DNA from: Mariniblastus sp.
GTDB taxonomy: Bacteria > Planctomycetota > Planctomycetia > Pirellulales > Pirellulaceae
Length of the DNA: 64,000 nucleotides
NCBI GenBank assembly: GCA_014237975.1
Contig: JABACA010000002.1
Span: forward strand, 1-64,000
Reading direction: 5' to 3'
The notes below the pieces were generated by a model that searched no databases, had not been told where the DNA came from, and saw only the letters and a list, made by a program, of their open reading frames with translations. Both the position numbers and the translations under genes were made by a program. Below, piece after piece: positions 17,202 to 26,357 of the stretch (position 1 is the first letter of the stretch; every line of letters begins with the position of its first letter).

Positions 17202-19106
17202 TCAACGAGGGTTGGGTCGGGCCAGGTAATCCATTCGGTGTCGGACAAACCTCTCTGTGCTGAATGGGATGGTTTCCAATTCAATCGGCTTCCGCGGTTG
17301 TTGAACGAAGTCGGTGTAGAAGACCATTGAGTTAAGCAGGTTCACCGTGTTTGCCTGGTTTTGGGACTGCATCAATTCGGCAACGTAATACGGAACGGGG
17401 TCGGCATGCCCCAGTAATCCAATGAATTCGATGGCTCGTAAACGAACCTCGGGTTGCTTGTCTTTGAGGAGTGCTTCAGCGCGTGGCAAGAAACGGGCCG
17501 CCTGATCGCCAAACGTGCTGCATACGATCAATCCCCAATAGCGTTGCCAGGCCGATTCCGATTCAAGGGCAGCCTGGATGCCGGCGGCCGCGCGGTCGAA
17601 CGACTGCAGGCTCAGGTTGGCCACGTCCAGCAGCTCCGATATTTGTTGTCGATGGGTGTCGGAAAACAGGACAGGTTGTTGTGTCGTGTTTTCGATCACG
17701 AAGCTCTCTGGATACAGGCTTGTGTCGGGTAGCGATTTCATGCGGCGGACCAGTTCCTGTCTCATTCGTGCAAGGTCGGCTTGGGCCGCCGGGGTATCGG
17801 CAAGGTTGCTGGTTTCATACGGATCCGTCTTCAGGTCGTACAGTTCTTCGACTGGTTTGGGTTGGAAGAAACGGTTTTCCATTTCGTTGAGCGCTCCAGA
17901 TTGGGATAACTCTCTCCATTGCTGGTAGGCCGCCATCTTGTAGCGATACTGGTTCTCCAGCCCATTGGGGTAGATCGCATTGAAATTGCGAATGTACTTG
18001 AGATGGCCAATCCGCAGAGACCGCACCAGGTCATACTTCTCATCAAAACGGTCCGCGTACCCAATCGTGCTGTCGCGCTTCGACACTTCGGCCGCGGTCA
18101 CACCTTTTCCCAGGAACGGTCGCCCGTTCATTTGACCCGGCGTCTTGACTCCGGCCAGCTTGAGCACCGTCGGTCCAAAATCGACAAACTCGACAAATGC
18201 CTGCGACCTTTGACCCGGTTTGAATTCCGACAGGTGGCGAAAATTCTTGGGGATGTAGACGACTAATGGAACGTGCAAACCTGTCTCGTAAACATACCCC
18301 TTACTGCGTGGGAGAACGCCTCCATGGTCGCCAAAGTAGAAGATGAAAGTGTCGTCCAGTAAGTTATCCTCGGCTAGTTTAGCCACCAATCCACCCACCT
18401 GGTTGTCGATCACCCTGATTCGGTCGTGGTAACGCGCGTGAGTGTATCGGAACAGGGGTGTGTCGGGGAAAAACGGGGCCAGCTTGAGGGTCTCTGGTTT
18501 TGTCTCGGTCGGTTTCGAAGTGACCTGGTCCGCCGGGAAATGCAGGGAACTCTCGTGGGATTGAGCAAACGTCTGGACGTGGAAGAACGGCTGCCCGGCC
18601 TGGCGGTTTCGCCACGTCGCTTTCTTGTTGGATGCATTCCAGGGATCCTGGCCCACCATGGAAACGTTGTAATCCGTTTTTGAGTTGTTGGTCGTGTAGT
18701 AGCCAGCAGCCTTGAGATATTGCGGGAACAGTTTCCAGCCGGGAGGCAAGCCAACTGGATTTAATTTGCGGTGGAACTGGGTGCCGATTCGCGGAGCATA
18801 GATCGAGGTGATCAGGGTCGTCCTGGCAACAGAGCAAACCGGGCTGTTGGAAAAGGCCCGCTCAAACAGGACTCCGCCAACTGCCAATTTTGAAATGTTG
18901 GGTGTGGGTGCTCCCTGTTTGTCAAACAGTTTCAAATAGTGGCAGGAGTTGTCTTCGGACATGATCCAGACCACGTTGGGACGCTTGGCCCGGGGCCTCT
19001 CCCTGTTCGATTCGGCGACCGTTGTGTCGGCCCGGCAAGGGTGAAATCCAAAGCTCAGTAGCAAACAGGTGACCAGTAAGGAATAGCCACCGATTGAAAT
19101 CTTCAT
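17202..19106 (-). CDS. Secreted sulfatase with C-terminal HEAT-like domain
   Basis: Type I sulfatase (alkaline-phosphatase superfamily), 634 residues from ATG 19106, which starts the signal peptide (MKISIGGYSLLVTCLLLSFG). The formylglycine motif is C91-S-V-A-R, with valine where P or A is usual. Other blocks: RPNVVWIMSEDNS (metal residues), TPNISKLAVGGVLFERAF, FYFGDHGGVLPRSKGYVYE and ELYDLKTDPYETSNLAD. It resembles the heparan N-sulfatase-like planctomycete branch; the substrate is probably a sulfated polysaccharide. Residues about 525-610 show HEAT-like helices (EVRLRAIEFIGLLGHADPV). It needs an anaerobic or FGE-type maturase encoded elsewhere. The gene follows the mutase gene by 44 bases on the same strand. 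Confidence 0.93.
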   Translation of the reverse strand: MKISIGGYSLLVTCLLLSFGFHPCRADTTVAESNRERPRAKRPNVVWIMSEDNSCHYLKLFDKQGAPTPNISKLAVGGVLFERAFSNSPVCSVARTTLITSIYAPRIGTQFHRKLNPVGLPPGWKLFPQYLKAAGYYTTNNSKTDYNVSMVGQDPWNASNKKATWRNRQAGQPFFHVQTFAQSHESSLHFPADQVTSKPTETKPETLKLAPFFPDTPLFRYTHARYHDRIRVIDNQVGGLVAKLAEDNLLDDTFIFYFGDHGGVLPRSKGYVYETGLHVPLVVYIPKNFRHLSEFKPGQRSQAFVEFVDFGPTVLKLAGVKTPGQMNGRPFLGKGVTAAEVSKRDSTIGYADRFDEKYDLVRSLRIGHLKYIRNFNAIYPNGLENQYRYKMAAYQQWRELSQSGALNEMENRFFQPKPVEELYDLKTDPYETSNLADTPAAQADLARMRQELVRRMKSLPDTSLYPESFVIENTTQQPVLFSDTHRQQISELLDVANLSLQSFDRAAAGIQAALESESAWQRYWGLIVCSTFGDQAARFLPRAEALLKDKQPEVRLRAIEFIGLLGHADPVPYYVAELMQSQNQANTVNLLNSMVFYTDFVQQPRKPIELETIPFSTERFVRHRMDYLARPNPR

Positions 19107-19150
19107 ATTGGTACCAGGGGGTATAAGTTTGGTTTCGCCAAATGCAACCG

Positions 19151-20500
19151 TCAATTGAAAGTACTGGCCAGCTGCCTCGCCATTTCACAAAGTGACTGTG
19201 CCTCCTCGGCTGTTTTCGCTTCGGAAATGGCCCGCACGATCGGCTCGGTATTGCTGGGACGGACGAGTATCCATTGGTCCGGCCAGTCCAGCCGCAGGCC
19301 ATCCAGGGTGCTGGCAACCGCTGTCGGAAACCGGGATTGAAGTTCGGCATACAAGGTGGGGACCTGGTCTCGGTCGATCGCGATGGTTGTCTTGTGGATT
19401 TGGTATCGGGGTAACGCCGACACCAATTCGCTCACCGATTGTCCGCTGGCCGCCATGGCATCCAGGATCTGTGCCATCGCGACAAAGCTGTCGCGAACAT
19501 AACCGACGCGGGGGTCGATCGGGCCGCCATTTCCTTCGCCGCCGAACGTGGCGGAGTGTTCGATCATCTTGTCGGTAACATTGGCTTCACCCACGGCACT
19601 CAGGTGCATACGGCAGCCGTGTCGATCGGCGATGTCAGATGACATGCGACTGGTCGAGCAATTAATGACCAGCGGGCCGGGGCGTTGGGAAAGGGCCCTG
19701 TCGGCAGTGATGGCCAAGGTATATTCCTCACCGATATAATTTCCATTTTCGTCGATCACTGCTAAACGGTCGGCGTCCGGGTCCTGGCAGAATACGACAT
19801 CGGCCCCGTCGGAACGAGCGGAATCGGCAATCGCTTGCAGGTTGGTTTGGGTCGGTTCTGGCGGGTGGGCGAACAGGCCATTGGGAGGTGAACCGAGGAT
19901 CTGCGCCTGGCACCCCAGGCTGGATAATAACTGCTGGCCCAATAGCGACCCGGCACCGTGGTTGCTGTCCAGCACGACCTTGTAATGCTGTTTGGCGATC
20001 GCCTCCACGTCGACGGTCGATAAAACAAGTTCCAAATGTCGGCTGGTCGTATCCGTCAATTTTGCAATTTTGCCAATCCGATCATGGGGCATCCAATCCG
20101 GCTGGCCGGATCGATAAGCCTGGATGACTTTTTCACCCAGCAGACGCGAAATGACTCGGCCGTCGGGTCCAAACAATTTAATCCCGTTATATTCGGATGG
20201 ATTGTGGCTGGCTGAAATCTGGATGCCACCGGCGGCCCGATGTTCGCGAACCAGCACACCGGTGGTCGGAGTGGCCGCCACATCACCATCGAGTACGTCG
20301 AAGCCGGCCGCCGAGATTCCGCTGCTGATTGCCCGAGCCAGCATTTGACCACTCGAGCGACCATCTCGTGTCACGACGATCGTGCCCCCTGGGCCCAGAA
20401 TGCTCAAATAGGCGGTGCAGTATTTGATTGCCAGCAGGGGGTCGAGCGATTGGCCAACGATTCCGCGGAGGCCTGAAACACTGATGATCGGTTCGCTCAT
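19151..20500 (-). CDS. glmM: Phosphoglucosamine mutase-like phosphohexomutase
   Basis: Alpha-D-phosphohexomutase, 449 residues, the GlmM/ManB length. Active-site Ser98 in SASHNP, metal loop DPDADR (residues 240-245), sugar loop GGEGNGGPI and phosphate-binding RPSNTEPIVRAI near the C-terminus. The N-terminus ISVSGLRGIVG is the GlmM/PMM-type start. The likely reaction is glucosamine-6-phosphate to glucosamine-1-phosphate for cell-wall precursor synthesis; a phosphomannomutase role cannot be excluded from sequence. It is divergent from a second, longer mutase at 20698, and upstream of a sulfatase with a 44-base gap. Start ATG 20500. Confidence 0.87.
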   Translation of the reverse strand: MSEPIISVSGLRGIVGQSLDPLLAIKYCTAYLSILGPGGTIVVTRDGRSSGQMLARAISSGISAAGFDVLDGDVAATPTTGVLVREHRAAGGIQISASHNPSEYNGIKLFGPDGRVISRLLGEKVIQAYRSGQPDWMPHDRIGKIAKLTDTTSRHLELVLSTVDVEAIAKQHYKVVLDSNHGAGSLLGQQLLSSLGCQAQILGSPPNGLFAHPPEPTQTNLQAIADSARSDGADVVFCQDPDADRLAVIDENGNYIGEEYTLAITADRALSQRPGPLVINCSTSRMSSDIADRHGCRMHLSAVGEANVTDKMIEHSATFGGEGNGGPIDPRVGYVRDSFVAMAQILDAMAASGQSVSELVSALPRYQIHKTTIAIDRDQVPTLYAELQSRFPTAVASTLDGLRLDWPDQWILVRPSNTEPIVRAISEAKTAEEAQSLCEMARQLASTFN

Positions 20501-20697
20501 GTAGGGATATCGCCTGGTTGTAGATTAACTTGCCGGGTTGTGTGAATGTTTCGGCTGGATTTAGAATCGGGCTCTCCCGAACAGCGAATGGCGAGCCAGA
20601 CCGTCTTGTCATTTCACCAAGTATTGATGCAATCGTGGTTTGACTCAACCATCCGTCTGGGACCAGATTGCCGATTGGCCTTTTTTTAACAATATCC

Positions 20698-22521
20698 ATG
20701 TCCGAAAATTCTTCCATCGATCTTGAAACGTGCCAGGGTCGGATCGACCAGGCGGTTGCCAGCGGCGAATTGACCAGTTCCGCTGCTGAAAATATTCGGA
20801 TCTGGTTGGCCGACCCCTGTTACCAGGAATATGTGAGCCAGGTGGCCGAACATGTGAGGCAAGGCAAATGGAAGGTCCTGGATGATGTCTTTTGGACCGT
20901 CATTCCGTTCGGGACGGGTGGTCGACGAGGCCGCATGTACCCGATTGGATCCAATGCGATCAATGCCAGGACCATAGGGGAAAGTGCCCAAGGTCTTGCC
21001 GAATATGTTCGGCAAACCAAACCGGACGGGCCATGGTCGGCCGCCATTGCCTACGATACGCGCCATCGAAGTCGAGAATTTGCCGAACTGTGCGCCGGGA
21101 TCTTGGTCGCCAATGGTTTCCAAGTTTATTTTATCGACGATTACCGTAGCACACCGGAATTGTCATTCTTGATCCGTTGGCGAAATTGCGACTGCGGGAT
21201 CATGGTTACCGCGAGCCATAATCCACCGAGTGATAACGCGGTCAAGGTGTACTGGTCCAATGGAGCCCAGTTGATCCCACCCCACGATCAAGCTGTCATT
21301 GAACGGGTCAATCATGTCAAGCAGTTTGAAGTTGTGGATTTTGCAACGGCCGTGGAAAACGGGAATGTCATTTTTTGTCGCCAGGAAACAGACCAGGCTT
21401 TCATGCAGGCACATTTGCAACAGAGCATTGAGGGTCCCCGGGATCTGAAGATCATCTACTCGCCACTGCATGGAGTAGGTGAATTCAATGTCAAGTCACT
21501 TTTGAACCAGGTTGGATTTGCCGACCTGGAGATTTACGAACCTCACCGCCAGCCGGATGGGGATTTCCCGAATGTTCCTGGGCATGTTTCCAATCCCGAG
21601 AACGCGGAGGTGTTCCGTGAGATCATCCAGCACGCCCAACAGGTGGGTGCGGAGTTGATCATGGCTTCCGATCCGGATTGTGACCGGATGGGGGCAGCCG
21701 CACCGCGGACACTCGACGCGCAGGGCGACTGGGACACGTTCAACGGAAACCAGTTGGGTGTTTTGCTGACGGAGTTTCTGTTGGCCGATCGTCAAGCACG
21801 GGGCGCGCTTAGTCCCCGGAATTATCTGGTGACCACGTTGGTGACAACCAGGATGGCCAATCGGATCGCCGAAGCGTATGGCGTCCGGTGTTTTTCAGAC
21901 AACCTGGTCGGTTTCAAATGGATCTGCGACGTCATGGATCGAGAGGGTCCCGATGATTTCCTGATCGGTTTCGAGGAATCGCATGGTTACCTGGTCGGGC
22001 AATACTGCCGGGACAAGGACGGAGCGGTTGCTTGTATGCTGATGAGCCAGTTGGCGGCCCGGGTCAAATCCCAGGGAATCTCGTTGCATCAACAGATGGA
22101 TCAGCTTTACCTGAAATACGGGTACCACGTTGAGGGATTGGCCACCATCAAGATTGAAGGGTCGGATGGTATGCGCCGCATGTCAGCCTTGATGGATAAG
22201 TTTCGTTCTTCCATGCCGACTCGATTGGGTGATCTCAACGTCGTCGGCAGGCGAGATTATTTGCAAGGTATGACGGTTACTTCAGCGGGTGATAGCCAGC
22301 CGTTGGCGGGGCCTACCTACAATCTGGTTTTCCTTGATACTGAATTGAAGGGTAATTACATTGCAGCCCGACCATCGGGTACCGAACCGAAGGTCAAATT
22401 TTACCAGTTTGCCTATGTACCACCCGACGCCGTGGGTGACTTGGCAGCTACCAAGATCAAAATGGCGGACAGGATTGCAGGATACCAGCGGACCTTGCAG
22501 GAATTTGCTGACTCGGTTTAG
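20698..22521 (+). CDS. Phosphoglucomutase/phosphomannomutase, long type
   Basis: 607 residues, longer than the GlmM-type neighbour and of the PGM2/PgcA type. The first 60 residues are helical. FGTGGRRGRMYPIGSNAINARTI is the phosphate-binding N-terminal loop, Ser173 lies in TASHNPPSDNAVKVYW (active-site phosphoserine), metal loop DPDCDRMG around residue 322, sugar-binding GFEESHGYLVG, and terminal phosphate loop RPSGTEPKVKFYQF. The likely reaction is interconversion of hexose-1- and -6-phosphates, perhaps also phosphopentoses. ATG 20698 chosen over an upstream in-frame start because the extra ten residues are not family-like. uvrC follows 72 bases later, possibly cotranscribed. Confidence 0.9.
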   Translation: MSENSSIDLETCQGRIDQAVASGELTSSAAENIRIWLADPCYQEYVSQVAEHVRQGKWKVLDDVFWTVIPFGTGGRRGRMYPIGSNAINARTIGESAQGLAEYVRQTKPDGPWSAAIAYDTRHRSREFAELCAGILVANGFQVYFIDDYRSTPELSFLIRWRNCDCGIMVTASHNPPSDNAVKVYWSNGAQLIPPHDQAVIERVNHVKQFEVVDFATAVENGNVIFCRQETDQAFMQAHLQQSIEGPRDLKIIYSPLHGVGEFNVKSLLNQVGFADLEIYEPHRQPDGDFPNVPGHVSNPENAEVFREIIQHAQQVGAELIMASDPDCDRMGAAAPRTLDAQGDWDTFNGNQLGVLLTEFLLADRQARGALSPRNYLVTTLVTTRMANRIAEAYGVRCFSDNLVGFKWICDVMDREGPDDFLIGFEESHGYLVGQYCRDKDGAVACMLMSQLAARVKSQGISLHQQMDQLYLKYGYHVEGLATIKIEGSDGMRRMSALMDKFRSSMPTRLGDLNVVGRRDYLQGMTVTSAGDSQPLAGPTYNLVFLDTELKGNYIAARPSGTEPKVKFYQFAYVPPDAVGDLAATKIKMADRIAGYQRTLQEFADSV

Positions 22522-22593
22522 CCTGCTTCACCTGGCCAGGTCGGTTTGCAAGATCCGTTTGCTGAACCGGGGTAACTACTATTCATAAGCATC

Positions 22594-24042
22594 ATGACTG
22601 AAACCAATCCTAATTTGGATGACGATTCCCAAGACAGCCCCCAGGCAAGTGGGGCAGGCGATCGCCCAGCGGGGGATGCCCAATCGTTGTCCAGCGCTGA
22701 AGTGGATGCTGAAGCCACAGCGGATTCGGGGCCCCCATTGTTCTGCCAGACGGCCAAGAAAGTAAAAGGCTTTCCGACGTTGCCGGGGGTCTATTTGATG
22801 AAAGATACGGCCGGTGTTGTGATCTACGTGGGCAAGGCCAAGAATCTGCGATCCCGGGCAGGCAGTTACTTTCAAAAGGCGGCCTTGGAAGACGCCAGGA
22901 CGGGCAGTTGGGTGCATGAAATTTGTGACGCCGATTTCATTCCCTGTGAAAGCGAAGTCGACGCCCTGTTGGTTGAATCGCGTTTGATCAAGGATATCCA
23001 ACCTCGCCGAAACAAGGAACTGAAAGATGACAAGTCGTTTCCCTATCTGCAGATTACGACCCGGGAAGATTTTCCGCGGATCGAGGTAACCCGCGAGCCG
23101 GCCACTTCGGGGGTGAAGCTCTACGGTCCCTTTGCCCATGCCGGCAGTCTGCGGGGCGCTGTGCAGGTGATGCAAAAGATTTTCAAATTTCGCACCTGTA
23201 CTCTCGATATCGACGAGAATGATGAGCGTTGGAAGTGGTTTCGGCCCTGTTTACTGGCGAGTATCAACCAGTGCACAGCCCCGTGCAATCTGCAAATATC
23301 AAAAGAAGAATACCGGAAAGATATCAAGCGTTTGCAGTTGTTTTTGACGGGCAATCGGAAACGGCTGTTAAAACAGCTGCACGACGAGATGCAACAGGCG
23401 TCGCTGGATTTGGAGTTTGAACGGGCGGCCAAGTTGCGCGATGAAATCGGCATGTTGGAATCGTTGGATGAACGCGGTGAACTGGATACTCATGTCCAGC
23501 CCGAGGTCTTTTACATCGATCCGAAAAAAGGACTGGCCGGATTAAAGAAAGTTCTGGGGCTGTCGGAACTGCCGCGGACCATCGAAGGTGTCGATATTGC
23601 CCATCTGGGTGGGCAAGAGACGGTCGCCAGCCTGGTGAAATTTATCGACGGATTGCCGTTTAAGCCGGGTTACCGCCGGTTCAAGATCGAGCAAGTCAAG
23701 GGGATCGATGATTTCCGCAGTATCCACGAAGTCGTGTCGAGACGATTCCAAAGGCTTTATGACGAGCAGGATGTGTTTCCCGATATTTTGTTGATCGATG
23801 GTGGCAAGGGGCAACTCAATGCTGCCATCAGTGCGTTCGAGTCATTGAGGATTCCGCCGCCGGTGTTGTTGTCTTTGGCAAAAAAGAATGAAGAAGTCTT
23901 CCGGCCCGGCGAGTCAGAGCCACTCCGGTTGAGTCGCCATTCGTTTGAACTGCGATTATTGCAATATGTTCGCGACGAGGCACATCGATTTGCTCAGCAC
24001 TATCACCACATGCTCAGAAGCAAGAAACATTTTGATCAGTAA
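22594..24042 (+). CDS. uvrC: UvrC excinuclease subunit without C-terminal HhH region
   Basis: Nucleotide-excision repair nuclease subunit, 482 residues compared with about 600 in most bacteria. An Asp/Ser/Ala-rich disordered extension (residues 1-50) precedes the GIY-YIG domain (GVY 65-67, YVG 78-80, KAKNLRSRAGSYF), which makes the 3' incision. A Cys-containing segment (CLLASINQCTAPC), the UVR motif (DLEFERAAKLRDEIGMLESLD) and the RNase-H-like domain (EGVDIAHLGGQETV, DILLIDGGKGQLNAA, RDEAHRFAQHYHHM) follow, which makes the 5' incision. The frame then stops at HFDQ, where other UvrCs continue with the helix-hairpin-helix region. The downstream bases do not continue the domain in another frame. 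Confidence 0.94.
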   Translation: MTETNPNLDDDSQDSPQASGAGDRPAGDAQSLSSAEVDAEATADSGPPLFCQTAKKVKGFPTLPGVYLMKDTAGVVIYVGKAKNLRSRAGSYFQKAALEDARTGSWVHEICDADFIPCESEVDALLVESRLIKDIQPRRNKELKDDKSFPYLQITTREDFPRIEVTREPATSGVKLYGPFAHAGSLRGAVQVMQKIFKFRTCTLDIDENDERWKWFRPCLLASINQCTAPCNLQISKEEYRKDIKRLQLFLTGNRKRLLKQLHDEMQQASLDLEFERAAKLRDEIGMLESLDERGELDTHVQPEVFYIDPKKGLAGLKKVLGLSELPRTIEGVDIAHLGGQETVASLVKFIDGLPFKPGYRRFKIEQVKGIDDFRSIHEVVSRRFQRLYDEQDVFPDILLIDGGKGQLNAAISAFESLRIPPPVLLSLAKKNEEVFRPGESEPLRLSRHSFELRLLQYVRDEAHRFAQHYHHMLRSKKHFDQ

Positions 24043-24071
24043 ACCGAGAAGTGGTTCCATTCACGGCGAGG

Positions 24072-25340
24072 TTATTGTGCGTCGCGGGCCTGGTCGCGTA
24101 GTTTTTTCAAAATTGTGTTCACATGGGAACTGGGAATCGCGTAACTGGCGGATCGATTATTGCGAGCGATGTTAATCCCAATAACGTTTCCCTGCAAATC
24201 CGTAATCGGACCGCCGCATTGTTCGGGGAGAAGCGGGGAATCATGTTGAAAGACAGTAGGGAATTGGTCGGCTCTGCGACTGGGTAACGCGCCCAGCCGT
24301 GCCATCATTTTATACCGAGCTGCCCGCTCGCCCGTCATGTCGCGACCGGCCAGCACGGCGCGGGTTGATTGTTCTTCGCCACCTCGAATGAACTGAATGT
24401 CAATCGAATCACCAGGGTTTTGCCTGCGAATGGTGTTGACCAGGTCGGTAACGTCCTGCATTTTGATCTGTGCCAAATGGGTAATAATATCACCGACCTG
24501 TAATCCGGCTCGGTCAGCAGCACTGTTGGAGGTTACCGAGTCGATGGTAACCCCCAGGTCTGAAGTCCGCGGACCAACACCCAGGAACGCCTGGTTGGCG
24601 CCGACCACTGACCGTGGGACGGTGCTGTAGGTCCCAACACAAATGACTTGGTTGATTTCATTTGGGGTCAAAACAAAACTTCCGGACCGCGGCTGAGCCT
24701 CTGCCCAACGTATCACCGGAAGGTCGATCGCTTTGATTTTCACCAATGCCAGATCGTTTTGCTTGTCCAGTGCAACAATATCGGCGGGGAAAATTTCCAT
24801 TCGACCGACGTGACATTCGAGCAGGTCTAGATCTTTAACCTCCGAGGCTTTGGTCAAAATCAAACCTGTCGCGTCCACGACACAACCCAAAGCAATCGGC
24901 TCACCTTCGGAAACAAATTTGACGGTAGCCAGCGTCGCATCAGAGATGGCAGGCCGCAATCTTCGACGAAGGCTGCGTCCTTGCCGTTCATAAGGACCGA
25001 CCGGCCGGTTCTTCAGGCTGGGCAATTCGAACTTTAACTGGATGTTGCCATCCAGGTCATCGGGGTTAATGTCCTGGATTCCGTCAAACGGATTAATGGG
25101 GTGTTTCCTGAATCGTCGGAATTGGCTGGGGGTAAATTCAATCGAAGGATTTCCCGATTCCAGGGCTTCACTGAATTTGGCGCTCAAGTCGGGAGGTAGC
25201 TCGGATATCATACTCTCGAAAATGGCCCGCATTTCTCGGTTTATTTCCTGCGAGCGTGCCGTGTCAGCGGCAGACCAACCGGAAATGGCCAGCGCGAACG
25301 TGATGCAAATTCGCTGGCAAGTTAATCTCGTGTTGACCAT
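24072..25340 (-). CDS. HtrA-like pseudoprotease with PDZ inserted in the protease fold
   Basis: Secreted protein, 422 residues, signal peptide 1-30 (TARSQ). A helical/charged region spans 35-130. Trypsin-like strands are recognisable: LGCVVDATGLILTKASEV (151-168), where the catalytic His position is Ser166; KQNDLALVKI (193-202), which keeps Asp196; and LPEQCGGPITDLQGNVIGINIA (371-392), where the nucleophile position of GNSGGP reads C375-G-G-P. A PDZ domain (FLGVGPRTSDLGVTI ... DRAGLQVGDIITHL; about 252-330) lies between the Asp and Cys segments, not at the C-terminus. AIPSSHVNTILKKL then completes the protease fold. Proteolysis is unlikely; regulation of the adjacent canonical protease (33 bases upstream, same strand) is inference. 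Confidence 0.85.
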   Translation of the reverse strand: MVNTRLTCQRICITFALAISGWSAADTARSQEINREMRAIFESMISELPPDLSAKFSEALESGNPSIEFTPSQFRRFRKHPINPFDGIQDINPDDLDGNIQLKFELPSLKNRPVGPYERQGRSLRRRLRPAISDATLATVKFVSEGEPIALGCVVDATGLILTKASEVKDLDLLECHVGRMEIFPADIVALDKQNDLALVKIKAIDLPVIRWAEAQPRSGSFVLTPNEINQVICVGTYSTVPRSVVGANQAFLGVGPRTSDLGVTIDSVTSNSAADRAGLQVGDIITHLAQIKMQDVTDLVNTIRRQNPGDSIDIQFIRGGEEQSTRAVLAGRDMTGERAARYKMMARLGALPSRRADQFPTVFQHDSPLLPEQCGGPITDLQGNVIGINIARNNRSASYAIPSSHVNTILKKLRDQARDAQ

Positions 25341-25373
25341 CCGTCTTCCTGTTAAAAAAATAATTTCGTCCGA

Positions 25374-26357
25374 TCAATCGATGATGGCATCCAAACGAAC
25401 CTGGACCTTGTAATTAACTCGGTTGCGTTGGAACTCGACATCAAATGTCTGACCGACCTCCTTGGTTGCGATCAAGTCGATCAATTGGTCAGCCGTAACG
25501 ATCTGTTTCCCGGCAAACCGGGTGATCCGATCACCGCGCTTGATCCCTGCTCGTTGCGCTGGACCATTGGGGTGCACTTCGTTGACCACGGCGCCCTGTT
25601 TACTGCGACTTACGGTCACACCCATCCGTGGACGGGCCGCTCGATCATTCCGAGGTTCATCGTTATCAACAAGTTCCGGCAAGGTGCCCCAGATTTCACC
25701 CTCGTACATCCGGTCCCAATGTTGACGGAAGGTTTCCAGTGGTACATGTCGATTCTGAGCAATGGAATCACCAATAGAACTGTGGATTGCAATCAGTTGG
25801 CCATCCAGGTTGAACAAGGGCCCTCCTGAGTCACCTCCAATTAACACCGCATCCGTCACGAATTGACCTTTGCGATTACCCAGTATGCGTCCCGTTCTGA
25901 CGGGTGGTTTACGGCCCAGTTCGAAACCGCCCGAATGACCGAGTGACACCACCCAATCGCCTCGTTCGGGGGGATCGTCAGCAAGCTCGACGGCAGGCCA
26001 GGGACCCGGGTCAATGATCTGAACCATTCCTGCATCGACCGATAAATTGCGACCCAGAGCCCGCGCCCGTGCGCGGCGGCCACTAGGAAATATCACCTCG
26101 AGTCGTTGGCGGGAAGAAACGACGTGACCAGCGGTCAATATCAGTCCATCCGAGTTGACGATGACTCCACTCCCAAATCCCAAACGGTCGCTAATGGCAA
26201 CACAGGATTCCATGTTGGCATCGACGACTTTTTGAACTTTGCTTTGAATTTTGGTCAGCTCATCAATGCTCTGTTGAGCGATTAGATTAGCGGAACATGC
26301 GACAACAAACATCACGGACAAAAGTGTCTGCTGCAAGTTTAAAAGTACGCTGTTCAT
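25374..26357 (-). CDS. Secreted trypsin-like serine protease with PDZ domain (HtrA-like)
   Basis: 327 residues, signal peptide 1-28 (NLIAQQ). Complete triad: His78 in GLILTAGHVV, Asp108 in SVDAGMVQI, Ser177 in GGDSGGPLF. A single PDZ domain is at residues 245-323 (MGVTVSRSKQGAVVNEV ... RAGIKRGDRITRFAGKQI). It is an S1C/DegP-type enzyme of the periplasm, expected to degrade or chaperone misfolded proteins. Shorter than typical two-PDZ DegP. The pseudoprotease gene follows after 33 bases and is presumably in the same transcript. The divergent large redox gene lies 422 bases away. Confidence 0.93.
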   Translation of the reverse strand: MNSVLLNLQQTLLSVMFVVACSANLIAQQSIDELTKIQSKVQKVVDANMESCVAISDRLGFGSGVIVNSDGLILTAGHVVSSRQRLEVIFPSGRRARARALGRNLSVDAGMVQIIDPGPWPAVELADDPPERGDWVVSLGHSGGFELGRKPPVRTGRILGNRKGQFVTDAVLIGGDSGGPLFNLDGQLIAIHSSIGDSIAQNRHVPLETFRQHWDRMYEGEIWGTLPELVDNDEPRNDRAARPRMGVTVSRSKQGAVVNEVHPNGPAQRAGIKRGDRITRFAGKQIVTADQLIDLIATKEVGQTFDVEFQRNRVNYKVQVRLDAIID

